Shown: piece after piece, positions 40,201-54,676 of the stretch
Numbering within the stretch: position 1 is the first letter of the stretch
Layout of the letters: each line of letters opens with the position of its first letter
From: Cardiocondyla obscurior
Lineage: Eukaryota; Arthropoda; Insecta; Hymenoptera; Formicidae
DNA: 64,000 nucleotides
Direction: 5' to 3'
Assembly (NCBI RefSeq): GCF_019399895.1
Contig: NC_091868.1
Location: 9,239,593 to 9,303,592 of the forward strand
The notes under the pieces: model-generated
What the model was told of the DNA's origin: nothing
The model's input: the letters and a program-made list of their open reading frames with translations, nothing else
Databases searched by the model: none
Position numbers and translations under genes: made by a program

Positions 40201-43110
40201 CGGATGCAACCGGAGCTCTGCAACGTCATCTCGACGAATGTGTACAGCCTGACGCAATGCACACAGCGACTTCTCTCATCGCAAGCGCAAGAACGAGCGG
40301 AACGGAACGGGCTGCCCGTCATGCTTACTCCGCCGACTCGCGACATAGGACACATCGGATGATTAAATCTGTACCTTGAGAAACGGTAGAAAGGATAAAT
40401 CCGAAGTCATCAGCCCTGCGTCAAAATTTTTATTTTTATTTTTTTTTAAATTTTAATAAGCCGCGGAATATAACTTTTATAGTTTTTACGGAGTAATACA
40501 ATTTTATAAAAGCTACGTCCACGTGCTCGTTAATAATAATAATAATGTCTTGTCTAATTAAAATCTTATAATAATAATAGCTGGTTCGATTCGAGCGTAT
40601 ATCAAAGAACGCCGTTAATCTCGTCGTTCCGGCCCGGATGCCGTTCTTCGTCCTCGCGTCCCGGAAATGACGCGCGGTTAAACTGCTCGAATTTGCCATC
40701 AGCGGACAAAGACACATTGAGCTCGCGATAGGCAGGGTGAAAGATCGAAGAATGGAGTATCGGGGAAAGACAGAGACGCGGATTGCGAGCGGGCGATAGA
40801 TACGCATCGAGAAAGGAAGGAGGATGGGGGAGAATCTCGATGATGCATCGGTCGTATTGTTTCATTAGCGAGCCATTGATGTGTGCATGGCGAAGGCGCC
40901 GTTCAGCTCCCTCTTCTTTCCCGCACACGTCGGCCATAATACCGCGCATAAATTACGACCAGCCGCGGGCTGATTGTCCGCGCGCGATTCAATGACAGCG
41001 TATTATCGGACATTAATAGCCCCGGCCGCATTCACGTCAGCTCCGCGATGGCCAAGTTATTGTTCCCTGCGCGTGGCGAAGCCCGGCCCGTATCTGTTGC
41101 CTCGCTTACTCCAGTTTCATCCCTCTATCTCTCGCATATCCCGTCTTTCTTTATCTCCCCGTTCGACATAGGCCGGGAGGTAACATTCATTAAGCCGCTG
41201 GCGACATTCGCAGTTCCTGCGGGTCTCAGGTGCATCGATCGGATCATGAATACCGCGGATAATCGGCTTGCCGGGACCTAATCACGAATGTTCGAGCTCG
41301 AGCGGAAGATAGGCTCTTTATTTCTTTTTCCCTCTTTCTCTCGACGCTCTCGATTTTTCGAAATAAAACCTCCTTTTATCCGTGAGTCGTCGATTAACAC
41401 TCCAACAAAAAGAAACCAGACTTTATAACACATCGGCTCGTGAACAGTAGAATGAAATGTAGGACGTTAATCCATCTAGCCGCGTAGCGAAACGCCAGTC
41501 GTGCTCGTTCCCGACAGTTGATGTTTATCCGCGAGGTTAATTCGTAACAATGTTACGCGGGCGATAAAACGACGATAAACCGGGATCTAACTTATCTCTC
41601 AGGGATTATCAGCGCGAGTACTTGAGGTCGGTCGCGGCTCGAGACCGTGCGCGCTCGAATTTTCATGCCGGGACCATTCAAAAACGTTAACTACAGTCCG
41701 CCGGCAACGTGACGTTATGCCGCGGAGATTCAGTTTCACGAGCGAGCCAACGGCCATGTGTGCGTAACGACGCGGACGTGAAAATGGAAAATGAGCTCGC
41801 CTCTCGTCCCATCCGGCCGGAGTCCGACGGTTGCGTTCGCTCTAAGGTTGACGATTCCCCATAGAGTCCCCGCTATTGTCGGCGAGATTAAAAAGGTTAC
41901 GACGCTCTAAGCGAATGCATATCAGTTTATCGAGCTCTTCCCGTCTCTCTTTCCCGTGGAAAAAGACGCTCTCGACTTTGTACGCGTAAAAAGTCTGTAG
42001 ATCTACCATAATACGTTATTACGCGAGTTCTCACGCATTCTCAAAGTGCATTCGCTATTTATATAATCTGTTAAATGTTATCAACGCTCGCTTCTTTGAA
42101 GAAGACGTTTCTTGCGCTCGCGGTAAAATTATTAAAAATTATTAAATCTCAATCGAGACTCGAGATCAATTAAAAATAAATAAAAGTGACCGGGAAACTT
42201 TCAGTCCGCTCTTCAGACTTTACTTTATGACAAAACGTGCATCTCGGTTTATGGAACAGAACTTCCGCTTTTCCATGCCAAGGACGGTCATTGAAATTTG
42301 CGGCTACTTTTATCATAATGGCGTAAAATAGATTTTTTCTTTCTACTTTTTTTTTTTCCGCTCCCACTTGTTCGCGTCGGCGAGTTTCAAAGTTCAGAAA
42401 GGCGAAAAACGAGATCGCGCGTAAGAAAAACTGAACAACGTTAGCAACAACGGTGGCGTTGCGTTCTACGCGCGAAAGGCGGAAGATGCTGCAAACAACG
42501 AACGATACGAGGCAGCGCGGTAATCCCCCGGCGCGATGAAGGTCTTTTTGCGCTACAAGCACATTGCCTCGTGAGCGTAAATTGCATTAGTCGCGTTTTG
42601 TGTGCGCTTTCCAAAGTAAGACGTCTCTCTCGCTTGAAAGACTTCGAGTAAGTCGAGTTGCGACTTTTTGCAGTAGCGGAGATGCTAAATGTAAATGTCT
42701 TAGGCATTTCTTTCGAACGTACCTTAAAACTGAAAGGCGCCCGATATAATCACGCAGACAGGAAAATATTCTCCAAGGAAAAGCAGCGGAAAAAGGTACA
42801 TGTATCGCGAAGCAAAGGTTTTTATCATTTTACTTTTTGCAAGTTTCACGAAAATTAAATTATCAAAAATCTTGTTTTAAAAAGAAGAGAAAGAAAGGAA
42901 AAAAAAAAAACAAACATTTTATGTTAAGCGTATCTTTTACGCGGTGCACGTTGAAAAACTTTCGGGTAGGAAAATTTTATGGACGTTCGCGAGACGAGCG
43001 AATGTCAGGAGACGAGAAAGGTGCGCAGCGGCGGCATGAGCGAGCCGCAAAAGCGACGGAAAAAAAATCGGAAAGAGTCAGACGAAATAAAAGCGAGACG
43101 AATTAAAAAG

Positions 43111-43131
43111 AAAAAAAAAAAAAAAAAAAAA
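43111..43131. repeat. Poly-A tract (21 bp)
   Basis: Uninterrupted A run within a purine-rich region. No associated element is visible. Confidence 0.9.
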
Positions 43132-45145
43132 GCGAGACGGTACAGGAGTGAGCGCGATGAAATTTAGTGAGTCGTTAGCACGGGACGGGTTCGGCCAGCT
43201 GGTAGCGTGCAGTAACGGATCGCCGTGGCCAGCTAACTGCGACACGCCGCGTGCGGTGGCCACCGTATGTTATACGTGCTCCTGAAAATAAAAGGACCTC
43301 CCTGGAGTATCGTTTCTGCAGGGAGGGCGCGAGGAGAGTACTAATGCGTCCCGACACGGCTCTGCGGTATTGAAAACGAATTTGCGACCCGCAATGCCGG
43401 GGCTGTCCGTGCCGTATTTTCCGATCACACCTTCGATTCTATCTTCCACATCTTTCGCGAGCCGCGCAGTAAAAGAGGTATCGTAACCTTTCACGAGCGG
43501 CTCTCTTTTCCATCTAGAATTCTTTTTTCGAGCTGACACCGTCGGTTTTACGAGGTCGGAAATACGAGATGAGATAAAAAGTGATTTCTTGCCGGTCGCA
43601 AGGTAAATCATATGCAGATGGACGTTCTTTAACGCGAGAAAAATCTGTCCTTCGCCAACGATCGCAATTTCTTTTTTCTTCATTTTTTTCCCCCTTTTAT
43701 TTTTTGCCTTTTCCGTCGAACCTCTCGTCCGCATCTCCGTGAAAATACTCCGCTAAGTAATAAATGAATTTTGACGTAAATTATTATTCAAAGACCGCCG
43801 ATCGATGCTTTTGCATCACGCCGCTCGTCGGGGGAGCTTAGCTCGAGGATATACATCCGCGCTCTAATTTCGCTTTAAGGAAAACTACAATATCGCGAAG
43901 AACGCGGGGGCGCCGCGGCGTGCGTTACCTTGTTTTCAACTTGGATTGTTGTTGATTTAAGAAAACGGCTGTTGATTTAATTAAATGTTTGCCGAAGCGA
44001 TGAAGTTTCGCCCGAGTTTTCTTTGTCCGCGCTGTTATTTCTACGTTAGTCAAACATTTGCCGTGCCGCCGGGAACCGAGGGAAGTTCCTGCTACCCATG
44101 TTTTCTCCCGTTACATGCCCGTTAACAGTAGCGGCGCGCACATGTGACGTGTCGGAAATTGCTTCCCCGCTAAATTTAACGCGGGTATTTTCGGGTGAGC
44201 GTCATTAGCGGGTGATGATGATAAAGATTGTACACGCCGAGAGACGTCGGCGAACGATGCCCGGAGATATTAAATTACAAGGCATCAAGCGCGCCTTTTC
44301 TCGCGCGATTTTCCAGGATGATAATTTTTAGGATAATAATTTTCGAGAGCTTTTAATAGTTACTCGAGTTAGAGATTTATTATTCCGTCCGTGTCCCGGG
44401 GGGTTTAACTTCGACGAGGATACGAGACGCGACAGAGTCCAGACCGCGAGAGGATCGCCGCTACATAAAAATCGACCGGCATTGCCCGGAGGAACTGAGT
44501 CGCAAGAAGTTACATCTCACTAAACCGTACGATATCTTTCTTTACCGTTCCTCTTACCTCAGATACGAGAGATAGTTCGTCCCATTTGTGCGAGAATCAT
44601 TCTGTATAATTCCGTGGGAAACGGCGCGAGCGAATCTAATCCGCCGAATCTAATCCTACGAACTGACCGCGAAATCACCGGTAGTCGTATCGCGATGCTG
44701 CACGCTCGTCACGCAGAAATATCGTCGCCAGTTGGCCGGCTCGCAAAAGCTCCGGCAGTTTCGTGCATTTACGGCAAGAACATATCGGATCGCAGCCAGC
44801 AGCATATTATCCCTGTCTCGCGAGTGCAGGAACATTGTTCCCTAACTTTTGACCCGATGCAAGCGCCGACTTTAGCACCCGATAAACAGCAGTTACGATA
44901 AAATCGCTATAAATTAATAAAGCGATAATAATACATACATTTTCGCCGAGATCTGTCCTCGAAAGAAAATACTGCAGCTTCTCCCTTCCTTCATCAATCT
45001 TCCTTACGTGCATTATACCGATATGCAGCAAAGGTGTAGTCACGAGGTAATCAACAATAAAGCCAGCGCCGCGTTCCGGTCGTAATCGCGCGTAATCTGC
45101 GCGTCTCGCATTTGCGCACCGAGCTCGCATACTTCCGCGGCGAGT

Positions 45146-45166
45146 CCGGAGTCAACGCGACTCCGG
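45146..45166. repeat. Perfect 8-bp hairpin
   Basis: CCGGAGTC (45146-45153), loop AACGC, GACTCCGG (45159-45166). Stems of this size with small loops are expected a few times by chance in 64 kb, so no function is claimed. Confidence 0.6.
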
Positions 45167-48100
45167 TAAAAATTCACGCTTTTCGCGACCCTTCATTAGA
45201 AGGGCGCGGCTGAACGTGCTTCTTCACCGCCATTAATCCCTATTAATTCTCGCGTTATCCTTGGGCCGTACTTTCGATCTTGTTAAGGAAAGGGGAGGGA
45301 AAGGGCCGGATAAGAAGCCGCGCGCACGACATCAGAGAGAGGCCGGGAATGAGCGGTATGACGCTACTCAAATTCGCCCCGCGCGAAAAAGCGGCCGCGC
45401 ATAGCCGGAGGTGCTCGGCGAACCGAGCATCTTAAAGCGCTTCCATACTTTCGTTCCGCGACGAGAAATTCCTGGCGTCGTTAGCGCGATATCTCCCGCG
45501 TCCGCGGATTATCGAAAAATGTTGCTCGCGACAGGCGGATGTATAGCACGAGAGCGCGTTGCGTTTACGGTAATCGGGAAATATGCGGCGTTGCGAATCG
45601 TTACTATATTTTCTCGTTACGGCTATTCTCTCGGTCTCCGGAACTGCGCTTTCAGTCGTCGTTTATTTCAGCCGCATGACTTATCTCGAGTGATTTATTC
45701 GCGATCGGAGAACGGCGGTCAATGTGCGTGCAGCTCTTTTGTCACGCGTCGATCGCATTTTCGAAGAAACCCACCCGATTCGCAATGTCCTTTCCGCTAG
45801 CAAAGATTTTCATTCTGAGCGATTCATCGCTCGAATGCTACCGCGTAAATTTGCTTTAACGCCGCGCCCCTTAACGCGTCGGGATGCGCGCACGCAATCA
45901 AAGTAACGATTTAACACCACGCTAGTCCGGGGATCTAGATGCATCTAGCGCGTGCACGCTAACGAGGCTGCGGCGGCCGAGAAAAGCATAGCGATGCTTT
46001 GATACATCTGGGCGTGTTCCGCGGCAAGAAAAACCAGAAACTCGGACGGACAAAATTGCGTCTCGTACATCGCCTAGGTAGTAATATCGGCACGATTACC
46101 TACACGAGATTCACTTTCGACACGTAAGACGGTTAAGGAAAAAGAATATCCTGGGAGTTGTTTAAAAAATAGTTATTTTAGAATTAATATAATTAACTTG
46201 CCGAGCAAGGACGGACTTGAATTATAAAATTAATTAAAAAAAAAAAAAAGTATAATACAACCGAGATATAATCGACGCGATTGTTGCCCGTTGTAACCAG
46301 AGTCGAACGCTCGGCAGCATCTCGGCGACGTGTAATAATGCGTGTCATTTTAACCGAAACGCTATCGCGGCTTCATGGCAGCAAATTGCAATTAAGGCCG
46401 ACGACGGTGGATTTATGAAAATAGTGGCCTTGCCGGTATACCCGCGCCGTCTAAGAGATATGCGCGCATCCATCGTTCCATGTCGCCGTTCTAGGATCGA
46501 GATGAACGAGGATGAAAGTCCGTTGCCTTCTCCCATAGACCCCTGCTTCTAGAACGAACCGCGCGCGCGGTCTGTGTTTGCGATTTACTACCGTGGATGC
46601 AGCCAAGCGCGCAACCAGGCGGCACACGCTCGCAACCAGGCGCGCCCATCCGGTCGAGAGGTCTGGTGATAATTGCCAGGTGTAATTTACGAGACGACAT
46701 TATCGCTACATTTAAGAAAGATTCGCACTCTTCCGTCGGCCGCGAGCTTTCGTGATCCGCGACAATTTACACTTAATCTTAAAAATCAAAATATTGCCAC
46801 CGATAAAGATTCCTGATCGAGTCATATTTGTTTGTTCGTTTATTTAAATGATATATGTCGTAACAGCAGCAAAGTTTTCAACTCATATTTTTAGCTTTAT
46901 TTTTGTATGACCGATAAACACGAGATTAACTTCGCCGCTAAAAGAATTAACAGAATTATTGCCTACCATGAAGATTGATCCGATTCGATGCCATCAAACG
47001 TGAAAGCAATTGCCGAATGGAGAGTGATCATCATGTCGTGCCATCGAGTTACGTACATATGTTTCCCGGCGTATTTCCCGATCGAATTTACCTTGATAAA
47101 GCTGACAGCGTTCCGCAAAAAGCCCGAGTAATCAAAATTTCGAAACGCCTCGCTGCGCCGTGATAAAAATTTCGACCGCATCGCGTTTTGCGTGTTATCG
47201 CGCGGCGAAATCGTTTACAAATGCTGCTGCCAGTTTCCCGCGACGTCAGACCCGACGTTTTAATCTCCGCCAATGTTCAACTTTTCGGGTCGGCCTTGTT
47301 TAAATAATGGAACCCGTGCGGACATTGACACGGCCGCAGAAGAAAAACGTCAAGCTCCCGGATCAGATCAGTCTACCGTACGAAGCTGGCATCGAGATTT
47401 CATAGTAGTAATCTCACTTTCTCATAATAAAAAAAAAAAAAAAATTCTACGCCACGTAAAATAACGCAAATACATCAGCTTTTCGAGTTATTTCACATCG
47501 TAACGATATTCTTTTTTTTTTCACGTGCAAGTTTATATATATGGCTGACATTTATTGCAGCTGAAGCTTATGCATGTGTAAATATGTAAATACCGGTAAT
47601 ATATACTTCAAGTACATATTCACAAAAAAAAAAAAAAACTTTAGGTGGTTTACAAATGCGTGGAACGTGACTTTTTCTCTAATCTACTTAAAATCAAATC
47701 GCAAGCCGATCCAAATAAAAATGTTCTGCAGTTTATTCATTTATTTTTAAAATATTTTAAAATTTAGAACCCTACCGTCTTGAAGCTCGAGACGAAAGGC
47801 CATAGATATTACGCTATTAATTACTACTATGGATCTAAGGATCTATGAATTTACGACTGCAAGCTCGCCAGTGAGTCATGAATCGCGCCGTACATTAAAG
47901 TGAATAGAAGCAGCGAGTCCATTTCGTAGTAGAGTGATTAACGGCGATGCTGCCACTATGGTATCCATGACGGAAGTCGACCATATCCGAATGCGAGCGG
48001 TTGGCACGGTCTTAAAAATCTATTGTATCGAGTCGAGCGATTTCCTGTTCGCTTTAGCACGCGCTCGTAAAGCGACATAAAAAAAAAGCTCGGAGAGGTT

Positions 48101-51100
48101 CGAATGTCAAAGGAAATTTCTTGCTGCCTGTCATTAGGCCTTGACGAGACGCGCAATTAGCGATACCTCAACCGTTACCAATTAATTCCCGCGATTTATC
48201 CGCGATAGCCGCCGACGACGCAACGTGCCGTTTATCGTGCAAGCTTCTACGATGCATGTTCCGGTATACATACGTTGTCAGTCGTCTGTAAATAGACGCA
48301 GCACGCGACTGTCTTGCGTCCGCTTCGAAACGATCCTTATCGCGACAGAGAATTACGAAATCAAAACGGTATCTGGGATTTAATCTCGCGGATAAGAATG
48401 TAAAAGAATGTAAAATATATCGTTAAAATTGACATCGGATCAGCCTATTGGAAGGCACGACAAGACGAGAGACATTGAATTGTCGTTTCAACAGCAACCT
48501 CGATCGCCCGCGAGGAAGCTACGGTTGGTTCCTAAGCCGATTTACATAGGAATTGCTGCGGAAATAGACAAAATCGCGATCGCGATCGGGATTGAGTCAC
48601 TATCGGGATGGAATATCGTTCGCGGAGAAGAACGAGAACGTTCTCTAAGTCGAGGATTTCACCGTCGATTATTCATCACTGATTCTCTCGCGCCGTGTTG
48701 GCTTTAATCCACTCAGTTTATAACGCGCGTCAATTTTCTCAACGTTATCTCCGAAGTCGTGCGTTTTCCCCGCGATAAATATCGTGAGAAATCACTAAGA
48801 TAAAATTATTTCCCACGAAGAATCAAAATATTCTTTTACAAGCGCGACAAGTTTGCCCGATCGACAGAACATGCAGCGAACACAAGCCTCCATTCTGTCG
48901 CGTACAAACGATTTGTCGTTGATGCGAGCTAGCGAAATTACCCGAATAATATTGCTCTATCAAGATTTTATCGCCGACAGTCGCACGGTTAATGGTCGTG
49001 GCGGCTTAAATATCCCTCCGCACCTCTCGCAAGAGGACGGTTCCACCCTGAGCCGCGGAGTTATAGTCGCTGGGTATATTGCGTTAATTACACTGCTGCC
49101 GACGCCGCACCGTACTAATCGTATCTTTGTAATTAAAGATGTTACGTTCGCATGAAAGAGACGGACTTTTAATGGCCGCGGTGAGATTTCTTAACATCGC
49201 ACATCTCTATCAGAGTGAAAGCTATTAAAGAAACGTCTTTAAAAACGCGAGTCTCAAAACGTTTCACAAATATAGATTAAGAGATAAGTCAGTTAAGTAA
49301 TTAAAGTAACGTCGCGCTACAATATCGTCTCGGGGAGAAAAAAAAAAAAATTATTGTCCGAAACGCCAAGAAGACAATTGATTAAACGACAGATCCAAGT
49401 TCAAGTATATATCTTGTATCAAGTATATATCAAATATAAGAGTGCTCCTCGAACGAGCTTCTCTATTTCTACTTTTTCTCTTTTTTATCTTCTGGATACT
49501 GAGACGTAATACAAAAACTTTGTAAAAGCGCCGGAACGTACAACATGCCAGTTTTCACGCTTTACTGAGTGTATCGAAGGTACAACGAGACCATATTGAT
49601 TTCTCCCGGTCGCCGAAGAAGGACCAAAGAGAACGGGGTGGGTAGACAAGTGGAGAGAACTAGAGAGACAAATTCGATACAAACCCACTCCCTAACCGGT
49701 CGCCGTAAGATCGCTCTGTCTCTTTGTGCGGACCATTTCGCGATATTATTTCGCCAATATGTCGTTACTACTCCCCGCACCATTTCCACTCAAGTGCAAT
49801 TAATAGCCGAAGCGTAGATCGAAATTCTTTGAAACATCGATACATTGGATTTTTCCAGCCATCCTTGTCGTCGCGAAAATTTATTAAATGAAACCGATGA
49901 AAGTTAGGTATTAAATTACTGATTCAACATAGACAACTAAAAAAAAAAAAAACTAAAATTTTTTCAGCCGTGAGATAATTAAAAAATAATACAGAGTTAA
50001 ATTAATTTGGCGGCGAAGAATTAAATATTCCATATCTCTCTTTCTCTCTCTCTTTTTTTTTTTTTTTTTAAGTAGAGTCAGACTTGATTCTATATGGGGT
50101 AAAAAAAAAAAGTACGCGTATACGTTTTTGTGACAACGACTAGATGGATCGGTTAAAAAGGATACAGATTTATGATTCGACGAAACTGATATATCAGCCT
50201 TAATCCCTTAGAGAGATTGCACGGTAAGATACATGCGGTAAATGGAAACTGTCTTAAGATCTAGCAGTACGCTGAAAGTTTCACGAAAGCGAATAACTGT
50301 GAGGATAAAAAAGTTCCGCGAGACTTTCGCCCCGTCGGGAAACACGGCGAAGCAATGGCCGTATCCTGCATTAAAAATACATCATCTGGCAACTGCAAGA
50401 GACTGTTATAAACTTCTATAAATCATTCGCGTGTGGTGGGCGGCGAGTGATGAGATACCTATAATGGCGCTAATTATATGATAGTATATTCCTTTTTTCT
50501 TAATTACACGTACATCCCATCGCTTGAAAAATGCATCCGATTAAAATAAAAACCTCGAATGTTAATTTATTATCGGATCTCAATTTTGGACAAGTATTTT
50601 GCGTAAAATAAATTTAAAACTTTCGGAGCGCGCTTGTATCGGGCCGCAGCTGAATATCTCCTCGGAGAGAATATTAAGTCGGCAAAGTGTCTCGTAAAAA
50701 TAAAAACCCAAGGCTGCACGACGCGACGCGGTGACGTGAATGAAACTGGCATTAGTTACGCAGCGTGCGTCATAAATTATATCAATCGGCACATTATCAT
50801 CGCTGGAGATAGTAACACACCGACGTGCGATGAAGATGTCATTACGATTATCTGAGACTACGCTGGCCACCGATTTGCTACGTGTGGGCACCGAGCTGCT
50901 GGGAAATGCATCGACTCCCCATCGTGCACGCGCTTACGATCGTAACTCTTCACTCTCGCGATTCGCATGTACATTTATGCGCGCACATTTTTCACGTCAC
51001 GACCGTTAAACCAATATGTCAGGCCACAGATCAAAGGTTGCGTGTCTGATTTTTTTCTTTTTTTTATATATTTATTTTTACACGGTAAACTCGTACGAGA

Positions 51101-53359
51101 GAAAAAGAGAAACGCCCAAGGATACCCACGATGATAAAGCTCGGTGCATTGCAATTTTCGCGTTATTTTCGTATCGCGGACAATCATCAAGCTGGATTTT
51201 AGTTCGATACGTTTTGGCGTTTATCGGTAACAATACCTTTATAGCGTCCCACGGTCAATACACGCGCATTAATGGCTCTTGACACGGTTACTATGTGCCG
51301 CCGGGATGAAATATGCTTTTGACACATTTAAAAATATGTCATGCAAGCTCGAAATAAGACATTTGACAACTCGTAGATATACGTTAAAAATCTGAAAGAT
51401 TTATTCGTAGTGGTGGAACAATTTAAACGGCAAAACTGACGAAAATCACGACGGTGATATTCGGCTGACGATAATCCTATTATTCGAATGTTAAGCGAGA
51501 GATCGAAGCAGCGGTAACGACATGCGTTTCTGTTACTTCCACTTTGGAAGCGCTGAATTTGTGGTTTATTAAGCCGTAACAATTGCGCGAGGTCTGCAAA
51601 CGGAATTCGTCCGCAGTGCTGCACCAGAGGATAGTGTGATGAGCTATAAATCGATTCGTAGGTACTTCCTGTGGAAGTTAACTACCGTATGGAAAAGTTT
51701 TATTGTCCGCGGACTCGCTGCGTAAAAGCGACGTCATTGTCGCAACTGTAATATAATTCACGAGTCCATGGCCATTACTCTCAGTTACTTTCGCGTTATC
51801 CTTTCATCTTTAATGAATGTATGACATAATTTTGATAAGCTCTTTATCTCTTGCCTTTCTCTTCCCACGCGCGCACATCAGCATTTAATACAAGCCATTC
51901 GGGACTTTTTTTTTTTTTACTAATTCTCGTGTAAATCGATTAAATTTAATCTCGTTTGAGAAAATATGAAATAATAATTCTATGATTTCTACTTAATAGC
52001 CTTTTCATTGTAGCTTTTATATCACCGTTATTTAATCTCTGATACACACACACACATGCATATATATTTATTATTATACATACATATATATATTAATATC
52101 TCAATGCTATTAATTAGCTGCAGCTGTAAATATGAAACAAAATACTATTTAAAATTAATGCATGATATACTTGTTATTTTCGTTCCTTTCAAATCAAGAT
52201 TTAATATAATCTAGCTTCAAACAGCTATCAATTAAGGTTATTAATCATACGACAAGAGATATTAAAAAAAAAAAAGAATAAAAAAGAAAATAGATTCCAA
52301 TTGTAAAACTGTTAAATTTTAAAGCTTTAAATTGCGAGCGATGTTTCGCATAACGTAGGAATAGTTGAGTGCCGTGTAAATATTTCATCGGACATAATAT
52401 CGATACGCTAGGCGAGATTAGATTGATTCAAAAGCCATAGTCAGTGGTGGGCGGTTCGTTAATGCACGGTATTTTCTACGCTATAGAATTATGATCAGTC
52501 GATTGGTCCCGTTATTGGTAATATTCGGTGCATTATGCAAATATGTATATATTGTCGGACTGTTCCCGCCTGGTGTTCCGATTACCATTGATCGAGTCTC
52601 TCCCTCGCTTATTCTCTTTCTCTCTAACATTTATGCGCAATCCAGGCCGCGAAATACATGGTACAGTTCCTTGATATTGAGCGCGTTACAATTTATTACA
52701 CTAGACATTACAGAACCCGCGCGTCATTTACTTTTACTTCTTCCACGTTAAAGAAAATTGTTTCACGTTTAATAATTTTTCACAGAAAATAACAAATATA
52801 TGTATGTATCTTAGATAGTGCTTTAGATTTTAAAAACCTCTCATTTCTTTAAATATAATTCATATACATGCTCATTTATATATTAATCATATATATTTCT
52901 TAAAGTGATTACGTGAAATTATTCACTTATATATTTGTGTATGCAAGAGAGATTTATAATACATGAAAAAATTGATATTCAATATAATATTTAAAGTATC
53001 ACGGCTTTACGATACACGAAAATACAGAGCATTTTACTGATCATAGATTAGACTGCCAGACGCAACATAGCGTCAGGGAGAATAGGGAGAAAAAACACGC
53101 GACGAACGATGGGTGCGGCGGGTGAGGTAGGGGGTAGAGAAGGAGCACACAGCTGACAGCGTACAGAACACGACGCGGCTACACGCAATACGTGCCGCGC
53201 ACCATCTGCCAGGTTACTTTGATACTAAACCTTGCATCGTCAAGAACGAAGAACGCGAGATCAGAGCTTCCGTTCGCGTATGAAAATCATTCGTAATTAA
53301 TCAAAAGAGCGATCAGCCGCGACGACTTTACCTTCGTGATCGATTATCTTTATGCAGAG

Positions 53360-53397
53360 AGTACTTATGAGTACTTCTGGCGTCCCAACGAGTACTT
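53360..53397. promoter_or_regulatory. Three phased AGTACTT motifs
   Basis: AGTACTT occurs at 53360, 53370 and 53391, that is 10 and 21 bp apart, close to one and two turns of the helix. It lies about 90-120 bp before the large inverted repeat. It could be a clustered protein-binding site, but no factor can be named from the sequence alone. Confidence 0.3.
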
Positions 53398-53705
53398 TTA
53401 ACATAATTATTTATCGCATATATTCTCCTCAATATAATTAAAAAAATAATAATTAATAAAGACTTACATAAGTCCTGTGTCCTAAGTATGAGCCTCGTAG
53501 AAATCTCCGCGTAGAGGTGATGACTGCAGAGGGTAATTTGCATCGGCCGACGTCTCCGTTCAGCAAACGTAATAATGTTTGGTACTCTGCGATGTTCTCA
53601 GCTGCCGGCGAGTGAAAATCAAAGTGACGCGTCGAAGTGCAGGAGTCGCGTAAGCCGCTCGCCGTCCTCTGGGTGTCTCGCTCGGCCGCACGAATTTCTC
53701 TGCTT

Positions 53706-53713
53706 TATAAAAG
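53706..53713 (+). promoter_or_regulatory. TATA box in left arm of the inverted repeat
   Basis: TATAAAAG on the + strand points toward the loop. The mirrored copy in the right arm keeps the same octamer although neighbouring bases differ (CTTTATAAAAG against CGCTATAAAAG). If active, transcription from near 53737 would run through the loop into the other arm. Confidence 0.3.
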
Positions 53714-54668
53714 AATGAGTATTAATATTTCTGCAAGCCTCGCAACATGCTCGACCGCCGGCGAACGAATATTGAAGTGACGACAAGTCGATATCGGGCG
53801 AGTCACGAACGACAACCGAGCGCTAACTTTTGTGCATCTCTTTCGAGCGCGACACACTTTGCGCGTGAAAATATATTACGTATACCGTTTGTCACATTGA
53901 ATATTATTAATATTAATATGTTTTGGACTTACAATCGGTGGATGCATTGCGATATTCGTCAATTGCAGTCCGCTGCTTCGATCAAGCGTCCGGTTAATCT
54001 TGTCGACCATTAACTTTATGCAATACCAACTGTGTTTTTTGGCGGGCGCGCGGCACCTCTGCAATGCGTTCAGTAAGAACGCAGTTGGTAGTAGTAAAAG
54101 TTAAAGGCCGCTTCGTTCGATCGGAGTTTAATTGGGTCCATATAAAATTTATATGAATGCAGATTAGCTTCAATCTTGATTTAAATCATTCTTTATTTCT
54201 TTCCAAGTTTGATTAGAAAGCTAAATTGCATTCATATAAATTTGATATAAACCCGCTCCGATCGAACAAAGCGGCCTTTAACTTTTACTACTACCAACTG
54301 CATTCTTACTGAACGCCTTGCAGAGGTGCCGCGCGCCCGCCAAAAAACAAAGTTGGTATTACATTAAGTTAATGGTCGACAAGATTAGCTGGACGCTTGA
54401 TCGAAGCAGCGGACTGTAAATGACGAATATCGCAATGCATCCACCGATTGTAAGTTCAAAACATATTAATATTAATAATATTCAATGTGACAGTTGGTAT
54501 ACGTAATTTATTTTCACGCGCAAAATGCGTCGCGCTCGAAAGAGATGCATAAAAGTTAGCGCTCGGTTGTCGTTCGTGACTCGCCCGATATCGACTTGTC
54601 GTCACTTCAATATTCGTTCGCCGGCGGTCGAGCATGTTGCGAGGCTTGCAGAAATATTAATATACATT

Positions 54669-54676
54669 CTTTTATA
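54669..54676 (-). promoter_or_regulatory. TATA box in right arm of the inverted repeat
   Basis: TATAAAAG on the minus strand is the mirror copy of the left-arm box and points toward the loop. Together the two would give convergent transcription. There is no independent evidence of activity. Confidence 0.3.

Larger units (their letters stand above)
40001..53483. other. Non-coding sequence, nothing recognised
   Basis: No supported gene. The block at 39900-40360 has several overlapping frames on both strands, around a GCGAC repeat, none with a recognisable domain. The minus frame of 154 codons at 43270-43734 is also unrecognised. A perfect 8-bp hairpin lies at 45146-45166 and a 12-bp direct repeat (CGCAACCAGGCG) at 46610 and 46631. 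From about 51900 to 53000 the sequence is very AT-rich. At 53050-53230 there is a GC-rich patch with purine runs whose role I cannot tell. Confidence 0.5.

Noticed and set aside
43270..43734. 154-codon minus-strand frame
   Set aside because: Low-complexity Lys/Arg start, no domain, overlaps other frames on the same strand.
52445..52456. CAGTGGTGGGC, like a hAT-type terminal repeat
   Set aside because: No complementary partner and no 8-bp target-site duplication could be found nearby.
53747..54013. 88-codon frame in the left arm of the inverted repeat
   Set aside because: The mirror copy is cut short by TGG to TGA, replacement changes are as common as silent ones, and no domain is recognised.
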